From the NCBI GenBank assembly GCA_028689995.1, contig JAQVCB010000022.1, forward strand, positions 1 to 33,178: DNA of 33,178 nucleotides, written 5' to 3'. The stretch's first letter is position 1; each line of letters opens with the position of its first letter. Below the pieces are notes generated by a model that made no database searches, was not told the DNA's origin, and worked only from the letters and a program-made list of their open reading frames with translations. Positions 32,905 to 33,178 of the stretch are shown piece after piece. The stretch is from Candidatus Gastranaerophilales bacterium (GTDB taxonomy: Bacteria; Cyanobacteriota; Vampirovibrionia; Gastranaerophilales; UBA9579). The position numbers and the translations under genes are program-made.

Positions 32905-33178
32905 ATGAAAAACTTAAGAAAATATCCGCAAAATATTTTGCTTCTCTTATTTTTTCTGTTGGTTTGCATTGTTATTATTTTCTTAATTAAAGAATCCACA
33001 TCATTCAGTTTTATTAAACAAAAAGAACAAGTCACAAACAACGTTTCTTTGCCTTCATTGTCTAAATTTAAACTTAATGGCAGATTAATTCTGGGGAATA
33101 ATACAAATCCTTTATCAGAAGAACAACTTGATGGTTCAGGGACAATTAAATTTAACCTCTTGAATGGCGACTTAAAAA
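32905..33178 (+). CDS. Membrane-anchored protein, 3' end beyond the window
   Basis: The frame opens at ATG 32905, with AAGGA about 12 bases upstream, and runs off the end after 91 codons. It begins with basic residues (MKNLRKYPQN) and a strong hydrophobic helix (ILLLLFFLLVCIVIIFLI, about 11-28) with no obvious cleavage site, so it is an N-terminal membrane anchor. The visible outside part is polar and beta-like. The function cannot be called from this fragment. Confidence 0.65.
   Translation, partial: MKNLRKYPQNILLLLFFLLVCIVIIFLIKESTSFSFIKQKEQVTNNVSLPSLSKFKLNGRLILGNNTNPLSEEQLDGSGTIKFNLLNGDLK

Overview
This is a 33.2 kb window of AT-rich bacterial chromosome with densely packed genes on both strands. 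It combines a cyanobacterial or Gram-positive style rpmG–tRNA-Trp–secE–nusG–rplK–rplA cluster, the rplS–rbgA–rnhB order, several exported or cytosolic TPR proteins, a GGDEF/HD-GYP protein and zinc-ribbon proteins. That mix suggests a Vampirovibrionia/Melainabacteria-like or similar uncultured lineage. This placement is inference from gene content; no 16S gene or other decisive marker is present.

Region by region. 0–2.4 kb: a secreted TPR protein with a matrixin-like zinc site (HQxxHxxGxxH instead of HExxH), convergent with an ArsP/YraQ-type permease. 2.4–4 kb: a dispersed repeat, a relic of an IS1-type transposase, and queA. 4–5.6 kb: larE–larB of nickel-pincer cofactor synthesis. 5.5–6.4 kb: an AbiJ-like putative phage-defence gene. 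6.4–7.1 kb: a gene-free island packed with inverted repeats. 7.1–9 kb: the rplS–rbgA–rnhB operon. 9.4–10.6 kb: a protein with two annexin-like repeats. 10.8–15.9 kb: three TPR genes, a GT4 glycosyltransferase and a small membrane protein.

16.1–18.9 kb: a cation diffusion facilitator fused to a CorC-type CBS/HlyC module, followed immediately by era. 19–21.8 kb: an orphan NPPF methyltransferase and a GAF–GGDEF–HD-GYP protein. 21.8–23.8 kb: another repeat cluster, a 51-residue zinc-ribbon protein with a G8 tract at its ribosome-binding site, and a zinc-ribbon/Gly-Gln-Arg-rich protein with a duplicated C-terminal domain. 24.2–28.8 kb: dtd, a MAF/DUF115 protein, plsC and aroA. 29–31.6 kb: the transcription/ribosomal cluster, driven by a near-consensus promoter and closed by a strong terminator directly after rplA. 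31.6–33.2 kb: two small uncharacterised genes and the start of a membrane-anchored protein.

Most of the window is housekeeping: tRNA modification and editing, ribosome assembly, the shikimate pathway, phospholipid synthesis. The best candidates for undescribed biology are the RRPPQGG-repeat zinc-ribbon protein with its tandem C-terminal domain, the annexin-like protein, the CDF–CorC fusion with its abutting in-frame leader ORF, and the AbiJ-like gene next to a palindrome island. I see no CRISPR array, prophage or intact mobile element.
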